64,000 nucleotides of DNA from an uncultured Muribaculaceae bacterium (GCA_910579995.1 CAJTWH010000004.1:1-64000); one strand, 5' to 3'; shown: positions 1 to 9,252, numbered from the stretch's first letter. Notes: generated by a model not told the origin, from the sequence alone. Translations and numbers: made by a program.

Positions 1-47
1 CTTGACCTTTTTATTCTGCCGGTGTAATAAATCTCGAATTTTTTATG

Positions 48-55
48 TACTTTTG
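48..55 (+). promoter_or_regulatory. Bacteroidales -7 box upstream of mtn
   Basis: TACTTTTG matches the Bacteroidales -7 consensus TAnnTTTG. It ends 25 bases before the mtn start. No convincing -33 TTTG lies at the right distance, and the window edge is close. Confidence 0.5.
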
Positions 56-80
56 CATTGAATTTGAAAAAACGACATCA

Positions 81-752
81 ATGAAAATCGCCATAATAGT
101 AGCCATGGACAAAGAGCTTCAGCTACTTCTGCCCATGCTAAAAGATTGCCGTGCAACAGAAGACGGCAAGTATTATACCGGAACATTGGCCGGCCACGAC
201 ATTGTAGCTACAAAATGTGGCATAGGCAAGGTCAATGCTGCCCTTGGAGCTACCGCCCTTATAGATAACTACGCTCCCGACATGGTTATAAACACAGGTG
301 TAGCCGGCGGTACGGGCGCCACAGCAAATCCGGCGAAAGTTCTTGATGTTGTCCTTGCTAGCGAAGTGGCATACCATGATGTATGGTGCGGCCCCGGCAC
401 AGAGCCCGGCATAGCCGCCAATTGCCCGGCACGTTTCACATGTCCTTTATCCGACGACATACGGCTCGCCTTGGGAGCTCGCGAGGGTCTGCTCGCCTCA
501 GGCGATATCTTCGTAGACCGACGTGAAGATCTTGACCGAATACTTTCACTCTACCCCGACGCCTTGGCCGTAGATATGGAGTCGGCGGCGATTGCCCATG
601 CCTGCCACCTCCGCAACATCCCCTTTGTCTGCCTGCGTGTGATAAGCGATACCCCGGGAGAGGGAGGAAACGCCGCTGCATACAACGATTTCTGGACTGC
701 CGCTCCCGAAGCCACATTCCACACTCTCGAACGTCTCCTTGAGCTGCTCTGA
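81..752 (+). CDS. mtn: 5'-methylthioadenosine/S-adenosylhomocysteine nucleosidase
   Basis: Cytosolic enzyme that cleaves the glycosidic bond of methylthioadenosine and S-adenosylhomocysteine, releasing adenine. The N-terminus MKIAIIVAMDKEL aligns with the E. coli enzyme and keeps the catalytic Glu at position 12. VDMESAAIAH and RVISDTPG near residues 166-197 supply the conserved Glu and Asp of the active site. A start at 45 is possible but would add 12 residues that run through the promoter box, so ATG 81 is preferred (223 residues, normal for the family). The stop abuts the next start, so the two genes are probably co-transcribed. A futalosine hydrolase (MqnB) is the main alternative, because the families are hard to separate by eye. 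Confidence 0.82.
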   Translation: MKIAIIVAMDKELQLLLPMLKDCRATEDGKYYTGTLAGHDIVATKCGIGKVNAALGATALIDNYAPDMVINTGVAGGTGATANPAKVLDVVLASEVAYHDVWCGPGTEPGIAANCPARFTCPLSDDIRLALGAREGLLASGDIFVDRREDLDRILSLYPDALAVDMESAAIAHACHLRNIPFVCLRVISDTPGEGGNAAAYNDFWTAAPEATFHTLERLLELL

Positions 753-1415
753 ATGAAAGACCTGCATGCCATACGCGGAGCCCGGCTCCTGCGCGAATGG
801 ATAGCGCAGGGTGAGCATCAGACTCAAGATTTCAAATTCGCCATCAGCGACGCCCGCAAGATAGCCCGCTCTCTTTCGGCATTTGCCAACCATGAGGGTG
901 GCAGACTGCTCATTGGGGTGAAAGACAACGGCGTGATTGCGGGCGTACGCAATGAAGAAGACATATACGTAGTCGAGCAGGCCGCCGAGCGCTACTGCTA
1001 TCCTCCGCAAGAGGTGACATTTCAGGCCTACCGTATCGACGGGCCTACCCACGTCATTGTAGCCTCAATCAATGCTGCAGAAAAGCTCCCGGTATATGCC
1101 GTCGAGCCCGACGGTTGCCGACGCGCTTACTTCAGGGTGGCAGATGAGAATATCGCGGCACATCCCCTGATGGTGCGGGCTTGGGAGCAAAAGTATGCCG
1201 ACAATGCGCCTACCTTCAGCCTCGAAGGGCCTGCCGCTGCCATTCTTGACTATATAGTCTCGAAAAAACAAGTTTCCGACACTCGGCGCATGGCTCTCGA
1301 CCTGCATATCTCAGCCGACACTGCCGACTCCTATATCGCCCGCCTTGCGGCCATCGAATTGCTGCGGTTCAAATACAGCGCCGGCCACTTCGTGATAGAA
1401 GCAGCCGAAGAGTAA
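753..1415 (+). CDS. AlbA_2 (Schlafen-type) domain protein
   Basis: A 220-residue protein that starts on the base after the mtn stop. The first 130 residues carry an AlbA_2/Schlafen-like fold: a QDFKFAISDARKIARSLSAFAN helix region, then GGRLLIGVKDNGVIAG, the usual 'GG-LxIGVxDdG' core. The last 70 residues (IVSKKQVSDTRRMALDL onward) look like a winged helix. Such proteins often bind nucleic acid or act as regulators, but the exact role is unknown. The link to mtn is only positional. Confidence 0.7.
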   Translation: MKDLHAIRGARLLREWIAQGEHQTQDFKFAISDARKIARSLSAFANHEGGRLLIGVKDNGVIAGVRNEEDIYVVEQAAERYCYPPQEVTFQAYRIDGPTHVIVASINAAEKLPVYAVEPDGCRRAYFRVADENIAAHPLMVRAWEQKYADNAPTFSLEGPAAAILDYIVSKKQVSDTRRMALDLHISADTADSYIARLAAIELLRFKYSAGHFVIEAAEE

Positions 1416-1430
1416 GAGGGGTAGTATTTA

Positions 1431-2300
1431 TCACAATTTACGGGCTATATATTCTATCAGTTCTGCCGGAGTGCAGTCTTTCAACAGCACCGTGCCGCCG
1501 GCGTCAAGTAGATAGATTGTCGGGTATGTGCCGAGGCTATATAACTCCTCGTCTTCGATTACACCGCCATCAGAAGCGTCGGTCCAGTTTGACGGCAACC
1601 ATGCGCCGTGAGCCTGCCATTCTTCCGGATCGCCCGGACTCAGGGCGAGCACTTTCATTCTACCACCTATCAGTTTGGCCTTGATCACCGGGTCGTCGGC
1701 AAAGGCCATAGCTATATCGTGGCAATTATGACAGTCCGGGTCATAGAAAAATAGCATTGTCGGCTTGTCGGCAAAGGCATGCAGCGACGATTCAGAGCCA
1801 TCGCGCGCGGTGAATTTGAAATCGGCAGCCGGAGTGCCGGGCATATTCTTGCACGTCATCTCAAGCATATATTGCGCCCGCAGACTGTCGGGGAATCCGG
1901 CGGCTATGCTGCGCTCAAGAAACATTGCATAAAGCGCCTCGTCGCGCTGACCCGACTCCTTAGCAAAAAGGCAATCCTCCAATGCGTGCGACACAGCCAA
2001 TGCCTGAGCCTCACCGGCCTTGACTGCGGCGGCAAGGTATATGTCGGCAGCAGCGCTACGGGCGCTGTCGCCGCTCATGACAGGGAATACCGACAGAAAA
2101 TTGGCCGTATTCTGCGCCACCTGACGCAGATCAAGTGCCATGGTGTCGGACCAATCCATGTCATCCCAGAAATGGGCGGCTATATAGTCGGCCCGCATTG
2201 AGGGCTCGCGCAGTGAAGCCGGCACTGACGGAAGCGACAGCTCGCGTGCAACAGAGCAAAGTGCCGCGACGGCGGCAAATACCAATATAATGCGTTTCAT
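1431..2300 (-). CDS. secreted thioredoxin-like protein (DUF5106/redoxin type)
   Basis: A 289-residue protein with an N-terminal signal peptide (MKRIILVFAAVAALCSVA). An all-helical region of about residues 25-150 resembles the DUF5106 N-terminal part of Bacteroidales thiol-disulfide proteins. A thioredoxin fold follows with a CHNC redox motif at residues 190-193 and a cis-proline loop (GTYPTIYLLD) near the C-terminus. It probably acts in the periplasm. The ATG at 2300 is chosen because it directly precedes the signal peptide; the reading frame continues upstream only by overlapping porU. The gene lies 14 bases downstream of porU and may share its transcript. Confidence 0.75.
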   Translation of the reverse strand: MKRIILVFAAVAALCSVARELSLPSVPASLREPSMRADYIAAHFWDDMDWSDTMALDLRQVAQNTANFLSVFPVMSGDSARSAAADIYLAAAVKAGEAQALAVSHALEDCLFAKESGQRDEALYAMFLERSIAAGFPDSLRAQYMLEMTCKNMPGTPAADFKFTARDGSESSLHAFADKPTMLFFYDPDCHNCHDIAMAFADDPVIKAKLIGGRMKVLALSPGDPEEWQAHGAWLPSNWTDASDGGVIEDEELYSLGTYPTIYLLDAGGTVLLKDCTPAELIEYIARKL

Positions 2301-2314
2301 ATTTTCATTTAGAA

Positions 2315-5300
2315 CTATTGAGCCGTGACGGCAATGCGCCGCGAGGCAGTCTCGAAAGTCTTGCCGTCGCCGGTGATTGTGGCGCGGTAGAGATAGATAC
2401 CGCGGCTCACGCGCCGGCCCCCCATATCCGTGAGATCCCAACTTACGGGCACAGAGAGGAACATGTCGCTGCGACCGCTCGACGAGCCGCTCCATACCTG
2501 ACGGCCAAGGAGGTTGTAGACCGTTACGGTGACAGTCACGTTACCATCGGGCTGATTATGGCTAAGATAGAAGTTTGCCACCGTAGAAGCGGGATTGGCG
2601 TCGGAGTAAACATCATAAATCTTCGGAGCCATACCTTCTACGACATTGAATTCCAAAGTCTGCTCGGCAGGATTGCCGGCTGTGTCCCACACCCGCAGAG
2701 TAAGCGTATGTGAGCCTTCGGCAAGGCCGCTGAGGGGGTAGTTGATCACACCCGAGGGACTGCCGTCGGCCGAGGGTGTATAGTAATCGGAGAGGCCGGT
2801 GAAAGTCTTTGTGCCGTCGACTATCGCTGTAAGCTGATGGCCAATGCCGGCCGACGACACGTTGATACCGATGTCGTCGCGCAGCGAGGCTATGAGCATG
2901 GGAGAGTCGTTGACGGTATCGCCGCTGCGGAAATCACTGTGGTTGAGCACCATCGACTCGATTACCGGAGCTTTGTCGTCAAGCTCGGCATTCTCGTCGT
3001 AACCGTATACATAGAAATCGCGGAAGAGGCCGATTGCCTCTGTATTGTTCTCGGTAGAATAGGCATAGAGCGACATTGCCGCCGGACGGAAATTCTGCGC
3101 TATCTCAAGGGGCATGGCCACGTCGAGGCTGAAACGTCCGTTATGCACCGGTGCGGACCCCGTGTAGATTCTATCGCCTATATCTTCGAAATTCTCAACC
3201 TTGCCTTCGCCTCGGCCATTGGTGGTGACGGTACGCTCGGCATCGAAAATATCCACGAGCAGCACGCCCTCGAAGTCTGTCATTTCTTTACCGTCAGCAC
3301 CAACCACCGAGCCTGATATATTGGCACGTTCAAGAGCGGCCAACGTAGGCTGGGCGTCGCTGTCGGCCACGGATACGCCTTTGATTTCGTCTACCCTGAC
3401 ATTATTGTATGGCATGGCAAGCGGTAGGGCCGGGTCGCCGACAAATATATATCGCAGGCGGTTTTCATCGCTCGTAAGCTTGCCGTCCTTGTCGCGTATG
3501 TCATTCTTGGCCCGGCGGTAAATCTCACCCGGTGTGAGCAGACGCCCCTCGCTGTCTGTCGCGGCAAGGGCTCGGCCGATAGCGGATGTGAGAAGACCGT
3601 TCATCGAGATAAACACCGGGCGCACAGCACTTATCATACCTATCGCACCACCATAGCGCTCAAGATACATCAGCTCGCCGCCGCTTATGGTGCGCGAGTC
3701 AAGGCGCAGGAAGTCGCAGGTAGCGGCATAGATAAAGGGCCAGTGGCGAAGATAGAGACTGCTCAGGTCATTATACGAGAGCATACCTTCTTTGGTCCAG
3801 CCGGTGGGGCTTGCATGGCCTACGAAATTCCACCACACCACGCCCTCGTCGAGCATACGGTACATGGCTTTGCGCGCCTCGGGATATGTGCTGCCCACAT
3901 ATTCGTAGGCGTCGATATAGACCTTGCGTGGGAGCATTGCGCCGCCACCACATAGTTCGTATTGGTTCAGGAGCGTCTCGGTCTGCTGGAGATGTATCGC
4001 AGTGTCCTCATCATCGCAGAGGAAGAGGAAACGATGTTTCCATGCGGTCTTCTTCGATTTTCCGGCATATTCTATGGTCTTGTCAACCATATTTCGTGCT
4101 TCGAGCACCGATGTCACGGGCATACGGCCTATGGCTATGGAAAGCTTGTCGAGCCCCATTGTCTCGCCGGAGCCGTCTTCGAGCATGGCGGTGATATCGT
4201 CGGAGCAATAGCCGGTGTTGTCGGATAGCGACGAAGCCACACTCCGCGGCATCCACGACGGTATAGTAGGGTAATTCGGCGCGTATGCGGTAAGGCTGCG
4301 GTTGTCGAGGCTCGTGCGGCCGAAAAGTATGGCATAACGCAGGCCACCTCGGTCGTAGAGCATTTTGAAGAAGCGGCGTATACCACCGATGTCGGGTGTG
4401 CCGCTCGAGAATTCATTGTAGATTTCATCAGGCGTCACAACGGCCACCGACAGTTTCTCCTCTGCTCCGGCATGGAAGTCGGCAAGGCGCTGAGCCTGCT
4501 CGCGATAGGCCGAGGGGGTGACGATAACCATGTCGATATCACGGAGGGCATGGAGGTTCTGCGCAGAGACCACGCCGACAGTCTTGGGTGCCGGTATATT
4601 CGCCGACGGGGTAAAGGCGGCATAGTCGCGGAGACCTGTCGCGCTGTTCTGCCAACTGAGCGACGAGCCGTAGGCGCGCCCGGCAAGTACCTTGATATTG
4701 AGCGGGTCGGTAACATCCCAAAGGGTAACATCCGAGGCCGACGCACACTCGAGAGTGTTTGCAGCCGACGTGGTGCTGAACGACAGGTAGCCCGCCGAAG
4801 GCAGCCGCAGGCGGCGCTCATAGTTGAGGCTCAGATAATTGAGATTCGCAGCTGTGACGACACCCGAGCAAGAGTAGCCTATCGTGATTTCGGCCGACGT
4901 GCCGGCTGAGACCCCTGTACCGTAGGCCACGGTTTCGGAGCCGTGGATATAACTGCCTGACGTGAGAGGCACATTATATGATGTCTTGGCACCGGCGTTG
5001 ACACTTACCGACAGCGAGCCTGCCGATCCGGCGGCGGTGATAAGCGATATGGCCCACCGCAGCTCGCCGCCTTCTACAGCGTCGGGAGTAGAAAACGATA
5101 TCTTGCGTTGGTTAGTGAAGCGCATTTCCTCGCCCACAATCAGCGGGCCGGCCTCGCCGGACACCTGAGTGAGTTCCTGCTCATGGTGCACGCGGCTCAT
5201 ATACGTGGTGGCGGGATTGCTCCCTGTAGGCATGGCGGCAGTGGCGCCGATTTCGCGGGCCGGTTCATCACCGCGAAGCCCCACGAAGTAGTAGCCGGCG

Positions 5301-5695
5301 ATGGAGTAGTCGTTCTGACGAAGCACGAAATGTTTAGAGCGCGGCTCATACCACTCGTTAGCACCGAGGCCGTAGAACACTATGCCGCGGTCTGACAGCA
5401 CTGTCTGCACCTCGGGCAGGTCGTCGATATAGTTCTTAAGCGACAGCACATCCGACTGACGGTGACCGCCATAACCACGCACCACCACTTTCGACGGATC
5501 CGAGAAGCCCCACGAGCGCAGGGTAGACAGCGGTATGCAATAGAGGCCGTCGTCGTCGACGCGCACTTTCACCCATCGCCCCTCGGCGAGGACCGAGTTG
5601 TCGGCATACACTCCCGTGTCGAAAGCCGCCGCGCCGACAGTCGCTGCCAGCGCCGCTATAATTACTGAAAAGGTGATATATATCTGTTTGATCAT
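2315..5695 (-). CDS. porU: type IX secretion system sortase PorU (peptidase C25 family)
   Basis: A large exported cysteine-peptidase-like protein (1126 residues). PorU removes the C-terminal signal of type IX cargo at the outer membrane and attaches cargo to surface lipopolysaccharide. A signal peptide covers residues 1-23. The C25 domain spans roughly 380-780, with the catalytic pair seen as NFVGHASPTGW (His about 627) and YAATCDF (Cys about 660). The C-terminal 80 residues form a beta-rich FlgD/Por-secretion-tail-like domain ending GIYLYRATITGDGKTFE. ATG 5695 is preferred over a TTG nine bases upstream. The usual partner porV is not adjacent; a GH25 lysozyme precedes it and a thioredoxin-like gene follows. 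Confidence 0.85.
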   Translation of the reverse strand: MIKQIYITFSVIIAALAATVGAAAFDTGVYADNSVLAEGRWVKVRVDDDGLYCIPLSTLRSWGFSDPSKVVVRGYGGHRQSDVLSLKNYIDDLPEVQTVLSDRGIVFYGLGANEWYEPRSKHFVLRQNDYSIAGYYFVGLRGDEPAREIGATAAMPTGSNPATTYMSRVHHEQELTQVSGEAGPLIVGEEMRFTNQRKISFSTPDAVEGGELRWAISLITAAGSAGSLSVSVNAGAKTSYNVPLTSGSYIHGSETVAYGTGVSAGTSAEITIGYSCSGVVTAANLNYLSLNYERRLRLPSAGYLSFSTTSAANTLECASASDVTLWDVTDPLNIKVLAGRAYGSSLSWQNSATGLRDYAAFTPSANIPAPKTVGVVSAQNLHALRDIDMVIVTPSAYREQAQRLADFHAGAEEKLSVAVVTPDEIYNEFSSGTPDIGGIRRFFKMLYDRGGLRYAILFGRTSLDNRSLTAYAPNYPTIPSWMPRSVASSLSDNTGYCSDDITAMLEDGSGETMGLDKLSIAIGRMPVTSVLEARNMVDKTIEYAGKSKKTAWKHRFLFLCDDEDTAIHLQQTETLLNQYELCGGGAMLPRKVYIDAYEYVGSTYPEARKAMYRMLDEGVVWWNFVGHASPTGWTKEGMLSYNDLSSLYLRHWPFIYAATCDFLRLDSRTISGGELMYLERYGGAIGMISAVRPVFISMNGLLTSAIGRALAATDSEGRLLTPGEIYRRAKNDIRDKDGKLTSDENRLRYIFVGDPALPLAMPYNNVRVDEIKGVSVADSDAQPTLAALERANISGSVVGADGKEMTDFEGVLLVDIFDAERTVTTNGRGEGKVENFEDIGDRIYTGSAPVHNGRFSLDVAMPLEIAQNFRPAAMSLYAYSTENNTEAIGLFRDFYVYGYDENAELDDKAPVIESMVLNHSDFRSGDTVNDSPMLIASLRDDIGINVSSAGIGHQLTAIVDGTKTFTGLSDYYTPSADGSPSGVINYPLSGLAEGSHTLTLRVWDTAGNPAEQTLEFNVVEGMAPKIYDVYSDANPASTVANFYLSHNQPDGNVTVTVTVYNLLGRQVWSGSSSGRSDMFLSVPVSWDLTDMGGRRVSRGIYLYRATITGDGKTFETASRRIAVTAQ

Positions 5696-5739
5696 GGAGA
5701 GCAAATATGTAGTGTGGAGGCGTGTTTACCTCAATGATT

Positions 5740-6522
5740 CTAACGTAGATTATGTTGTTTTATTGTGTTGCCAATCGAGTCGAGCCATGCTTTCCATTGC
5801 TCGCGCGAGCCATTGAAAGTGTTGAGGTCAACCTTGCCCCTCACCCCGGCCACTTTGCCCACATGGCTGTGCTGCCACAGACGCCACGGGCGGCGTGTGA
5901 GCGGAGGGTCGGTAAAGGAGCAGATCCACAGGTCCGGGTCGCTGCCGTCGAGGCGATCGTAGGTGTGGCGCACGAAGCGTGCGTCGCCGTTCTTGTTGGT
6001 ATATATCACCACCGGGCCGCGCTCTACATTTACTATCGCCAACATCGTGGCTATGCGCTCGTTGATTATTTCTGTAGCATAACCCGCCGGATTGCCCCAC
6101 TCCTCGATGTCGATGGCCGCAGGCAGCTGCAGTTCGCAGTCTTTGACAGCGTCGAGGAAATTGATGGCCTGCCGCTTGCCGTCGCAGTCGAAGCGGAAGA
6201 AGTGATAAGCCCCCACGGCAAGACCGGCACGGCGCGCGGCAAGATAGTTTCGGACAAAAGCAGGGTCGCGGTGCGACACTCCCTCGCTCGCCTTGAGGTA
6301 GACGAAATCAACGCCCGAGGCAGCGATAGAGTCGAAGTCGGGGCTGCCGTTATGAGCTGACAGGTCGAGGCCGCAGATCGGGTAGCGCCCGCGGTCGAGC
6401 TCAACATGCGGCTCCCGCGGCTGCACCACACGCCACAGCGCCACCCCCACGGCAAGAACTGCCGTGAGAGCAACAATCCCGACAGCTACTGCCCGGGCAC
6501 CCTTGTTGCTCAATCGCTTCAC
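5740..6522 (-). CDS. membrane-anchored GH25 lysozyme (muramidase)
   Basis: A 260-residue protein with one N-terminal transmembrane helix (residues 10-31), then a complete glycoside hydrolase family 25 domain. The family signatures are present: GLDLSAHNG with the first Asp, YLKASEG, GAYHFFRF and the catalytic DxE in AAIDIEEWG. GH25 enzymes cut the beta-1,4 bond between N-acetylmuramic acid and N-acetylglucosamine in peptidoglycan. The domain would face the periplasm. It lies 44 bases upstream of porU on the same strand, so a shared transcript is possible. Confidence 0.85.
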   Translation of the reverse strand: MKRLSNKGARAVAVGIVALTAVLAVGVALWRVVQPREPHVELDRGRYPICGLDLSAHNGSPDFDSIAASGVDFVYLKASEGVSHRDPAFVRNYLAARRAGLAVGAYHFFRFDCDGKRQAINFLDAVKDCELQLPAAIDIEEWGNPAGYATEIINERIATMLAIVNVERGPVVIYTNKNGDARFVRHTYDRLDGSDPDLWICSFTDPPLTRRPWRLWQHSHVGKVAGVRGKVDLNTFNGSREQWKAWLDSIGNTIKQHNLR

Positions 6523-6633
6523 ACTACAAAAATACTAACAATTTCGAACACCCGCAAAAAATTCACCCGTCAGAAAACTGTAAAATAAACGGCTGAACGG
6601 AGCTATAAGCTTATATACTTTTCTAATCGACCA

Positions 6634-6676
6634 CTCTAAACTATTCCAATCTTTGCAAGATTGGAATAGTTTAGAG
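6634..6676. repeat. perfect 20-bp palindrome, downstream copy flanking fic
   Basis: Arms 6634-6653 and 6657-6676 are perfect reverse complements around a 3-base loop. The right arm contains the fic stop codon (6671-6673). The inner 16 bp of each arm are identical to the palindrome at 8009-8045 on the other side of fic, and the loop shows that the two copies are inverted relative to each other. It could act as an RNA hairpin terminator on either strand, but it has no clear U-tract. Confidence 0.9.
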
Positions 6677-7972
6677 CTTATCTTCAACTTTCTCTTTATA
6701 CAATCGGCCTCTGATATATCCTTTCTTTTGTCTGTTAAGTGAGATTTCCGCCAAAAGGCCCATTTCTACAAGACCTGTTATATCATGTTTGGCAGTAGTT
6801 GGAGTTACCAATAATCTCGAACTTACATCTTTGACCGTCAGCACCATATTCTCATCTTTCAGCATGAAATAAAGGATTTCGGATTGGCGCTGCGAGATAT
6901 TTCCAATCCGCAAGATCCGGTTTTGGTCGTTGCGTTGGGCAATCTTGCGGGATATGTATTTCTGAAGTTCATTGAATGCTTTTTCAAGAGCCGCCAAGTG
7001 ATAAGATATAAAATATCCTATATCATTACCATCGGCTTCCGTCTGTAGGAATGATTTCTCGTATGATGTCTTTGACTTGTAAATCACCCTTGATATAGAC
7101 ATATACTCAGTCAACCAATATCCTGATTTAAGCATATACCAATGGAATAATGCTCTTGCCGTACGGCCATTGCCGTCAACAAACGGATGAAGGTATGATA
7201 TAAAGAAATGAATTATTATCGCCTTGATAATCGGGTGGATGAATATTGGAGTATTTTTTTCATTTGCAAAGTCGACAAGCCATGCCATTGCCTGCGGTAT
7301 TTGGGTATGACATGGAGGTGTATGGACTACTTCATGCGTAATTGCGTTCTCAACGACGACCTCATCATTACTCCTGAACCGGCCGCTGTCATTGGGATCG
7401 TCCAATGTACCGGCGGTCATCAAGGAATGGATATTCAAAATGAAATCTATTGAGAGTGGCTGCTCAGTGTGTTTGGAGAGATATTTGATTGTCTGATAAT
7501 TATTATAAATCATCCGCTGCGATTTATCCTTGGGTGATATATTCTTGCGCAGCATGTCCTTTGCAATTTTGCGGGTGGTGGAGGCTCCCTCCATCTGACT
7601 CGATGAAATTGCTTCTTCTATAACCGATCCGATAAGGTACCTTTGTCTGTTTTCCTGCGGAATAATAGACTCACTGCCCCATGTGCCGCCGAATTTCATA
7701 TCGAATTCATGGCATAGACGCATCATGGTATTTGTCAGGCAAAAATGAAATCCGTATGGAGCGTATACTTCGGTGTCTTTTGTCGTCCGCAAAAGTTTCA
7801 AAATTGACCAAAGCTCTGTAGGATCATCAATACCATTGATTTTTTTATATTTGAGTTCAGACCAATATATATACGAATCCAATAGCTTGTTTATATTATC
7901 CAATATGGCTTTGTCAAGTTTCAGTATATCTATAGTCTGATTATCTTTAATTTTCGGGGGTAATTCTATCAT
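6671..7972 (-). CDS. Fic-domain AMPylase-type protein with winged-helix C-terminus
   Basis: A 433-residue Fic protein. The active-site motif HPFVDGNGRTAR is intact at residues 262-273, so it should be able to transfer AMP or a similar group to a target hydroxyl. SSSQMEGA at 123-130 contains the autoinhibitory (S/T)xxxE(G/N) motif upstream of the Fic core, the class II arrangement in which one protein carries both toxin and inhibitor. Residues about 350-433 look like a winged helix-turn-helix (TPTTAKHDITGLVEMGLL), suggesting DNA binding. The gene stands alone with its own promoter and is bracketed by two inverted copies of a palindrome, one of them over the promoter. AT content is higher than in its neighbours, consistent with acquisition. 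Confidence 0.88.
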   Translation of the reverse strand: MIELPPKIKDNQTIDILKLDKAILDNINKLLDSYIYWSELKYKKINGIDDPTELWSILKLLRTTKDTEVYAPYGFHFCLTNTMMRLCHEFDMKFGGTWGSESIIPQENRQRYLIGSVIEEAISSSQMEGASTTRKIAKDMLRKNISPKDKSQRMIYNNYQTIKYLSKHTEQPLSIDFILNIHSLMTAGTLDDPNDSGRFRSNDEVVVENAITHEVVHTPPCHTQIPQAMAWLVDFANEKNTPIFIHPIIKAIIIHFFISYLHPFVDGNGRTARALFHWYMLKSGYWLTEYMSISRVIYKSKTSYEKSFLQTEADGNDIGYFISYHLAALEKAFNELQKYISRKIAQRNDQNRILRIGNISQRQSEILYFMLKDENMVLTVKDVSSRLLVTPTTAKHDITGLVEMGLLAEISLNRQKKGYIRGRLYKEKVEDKL

Positions 7973-7998
7973 GGCGTATTAAATTTGATATTTCGGTG

Positions 7999-8030
7999 CA
8001 AATATAAACAAACTATTCCAATCTTGCAAA
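7999..8030 (-). promoter_or_regulatory. fic promoter overlapped by palindrome
   Basis: Read on the minus strand, TTTG (8030-8027) is followed after 20 bases by TATATTTG (8006-7999), a perfect match to the Bacteroidales promoter consensus. It ends 26 bases before the fic start. The -33 element lies in the centre of the palindrome 8009-8045. Confidence 0.75.
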
Positions 8031-8045
8031 GATTGGAATAGTTTG
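8009..8045. repeat. perfect 17-bp palindrome, upstream copy flanking fic (possible operator)
   Basis: Arms 8009-8025 and 8029-8045 are exact reverse complements around a 3-base loop. The palindrome covers the -33 region of the fic promoter, where a bound protein would block transcription. It is the second copy of the palindrome at the fic 3' end. Confidence 0.9.
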
Positions 8046-8066
8046 GTATAGTCAATTTGATTTTTC

Positions 8067-8477
8067 TCAGCTGATGATTGTCGCTGTCAGGCGGCGGGGA
8101 GAGGGGTGGTCGCGGAACTCGCACAGGTAGATTCCTTGCCATGTGCCGAGGTTGAGGCGGCCACCGGTGATGGGTATGGTGACGCACGGGCCTATGAGCG
8201 AAGCTTTGGCGTGGGCGGGCATGTCGTCGGGGCCTTCGAAGGTGTGGAGGTAATATGGCTCGCGCTCTCTGACGAGGCGGTCGAAAATGCTTTTGAGGTC
8301 GGTGCGCACGTCGGGGTCGGCGTTCTCATTTATCGTGAGGGCTGCCGAGGTGTGCTGTATGAAGAGGTGGAGCAGCCCGGCCTGAGGTAACTGTGGCAGG
8401 GCGGCGACGATCTCGTCGGTGATGAGGTGGAAGCCGTTGCGCCGCGGACGCAGGCGTATTTCAATCTGTTGAGTCAT
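8067..8477 (-). CDS. yjbQ: YjbQ family protein (UPF0047)
   Basis: A 136-residue protein of the YjbQ/UPF0047 family at normal length. Hallmarks include LLHLFIQHTSAALTINENADPDV (residues 40-62) and the C-terminal GTWQGIYLCEFRDHPSPRR. Family members have been annotated as secondary thiamine-phosphate synthases because of weak in vitro activity; the physiological role is unsettled. The gene is monocistronic here, between the fic palindrome and a dispersed repeat. Confidence 0.9.
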   Translation of the reverse strand: MTQQIEIRLRPRRNGFHLITDEIVAALPQLPQAGLLHLFIQHTSAALTINENADPDVRTDLKSIFDRLVREREPYYLHTFEGPDDMPAHAKASLIGPCVTIPITGGRLNLGTWQGIYLCEFRDHPSPRRLTATIIS

Positions 8478-8484
8478 CCGATGT

Positions 8485-8504
8485 AAGTTTCGCAGGCGAA
8501 ACTT
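8485..8504. repeat. short REP-like palindrome
   Basis: An 8-bp arm (AAGTTTCG) and its reverse complement surround a 4-base loop. Near-identical palindromes occur at 18179-18198 and 57961-57978, all in intergenic DNA. Confidence 0.75.
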
Positions 8505-8531
8505 GTTTATTTTGAGGTTAACAGGTTTAAT

Positions 8532-8703
8532 AGCTGAAGTTTCGCAAGCTACACTTCAGTCAGGCAAAAAAGGAAATAAAGGCAAAAAGGCAAGATTATG
8601 GTCTTGCAATTGAGTAATATTCGAATGGTATTCTCTTGCCTGCCATCGGCAATTGCCTTTTTAACCTTCTTTGCCTATTCAACTTAAGCTTGCGAAAGTT
8701 GAA
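8532..8703. repeat. dispersed structured intergenic repeat, copy A
   Basis: About 165 bases between yjbQ and the next gene. It is homologous, in inverted orientation, to 15383-15544. It contains an outer imperfect hairpin around a GCAAGCT core at each end, purine-rich tracts with GGCAAAAAGG, and internal hairpins such as GCAAGA/TCTTGC and TTGCC/GGCAA. It has no reading frame of note. The stop codon of the gene at 8704 directly abuts it. Confidence 0.8.
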
Positions 8704-9252
8704 TTAAATCTTTGTCATGTGGTAGCCGAGGGCGTTGAGCTCTACGGCCACACCGGCAAGATAGAGCTGATGGAGTGCGGCGACATAAATGCCGAAAGCC
8801 TCTTGTGTGCCCGGCTCTACCTTGGCGTGCATGATGAGCGAGTAAAGCCTTGAGGCACAATCGGCCACGAGGTCGCTGACGCGCTCGAGCTCTTCGCCCT
8901 CGCATTTTATCACCTCTTCGAGCACAGCCTCATCCATCTCGTCGTAGCCGCGACGGTCGCGCAAGGCGGTGTAGAAGTCGGTGCGGGCGGCGTTGCTTTC
9001 CCAGTCCTCATCCCAATAGTGGGCCATTGCCATGCCTACAAACATCATCCAGCCGAGCGACACCACGGGGTAGTTCTGAAACTCACGTGCGCCGTCGGGC
9101 AGGTAGCTTCGCACTATCGCCGGCCATTTCTCCTCAAGGTCAGCGCACTCGGGTACAATCTCGTCGAGAGCGCCTTTCTTGACAAGGAACTCGGAGAGTC
9201 CGCGCCTCGCCTTCTCTTCAAATTCAGATACGATATCGTTGTTATTTTCCAT
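8704..9252 (-). CDS. hypothetical protein
   Basis: A 182-residue acidic, soluble, mostly helical protein without a signal peptide. I do not recognise the family. The start MENNNDIV at 9252 is chosen because it overlaps the stop of the preceding phosphatase gene by 11 bases; a longer frame to 9306 would overlap that gene by 65 bases. It appears to be the last gene of an operon that begins with the lipoprotein at 10806. Confidence 0.7.
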   Translation of the reverse strand: MENNNDIVSEFEEKARRGLSEFLVKKGALDEIVPECADLEEKWPAIVRSYLPDGAREFQNYPVVSLGWMMFVGMAMAHYWDEDWESNAARTDFYTALRDRRGYDEMDEAVLEEVIKCEGEELERVSDLVADCASRLYSLIMHAKVEPGTQEAFGIYVAALHQLYLAGVAVELNALGYHMTKI

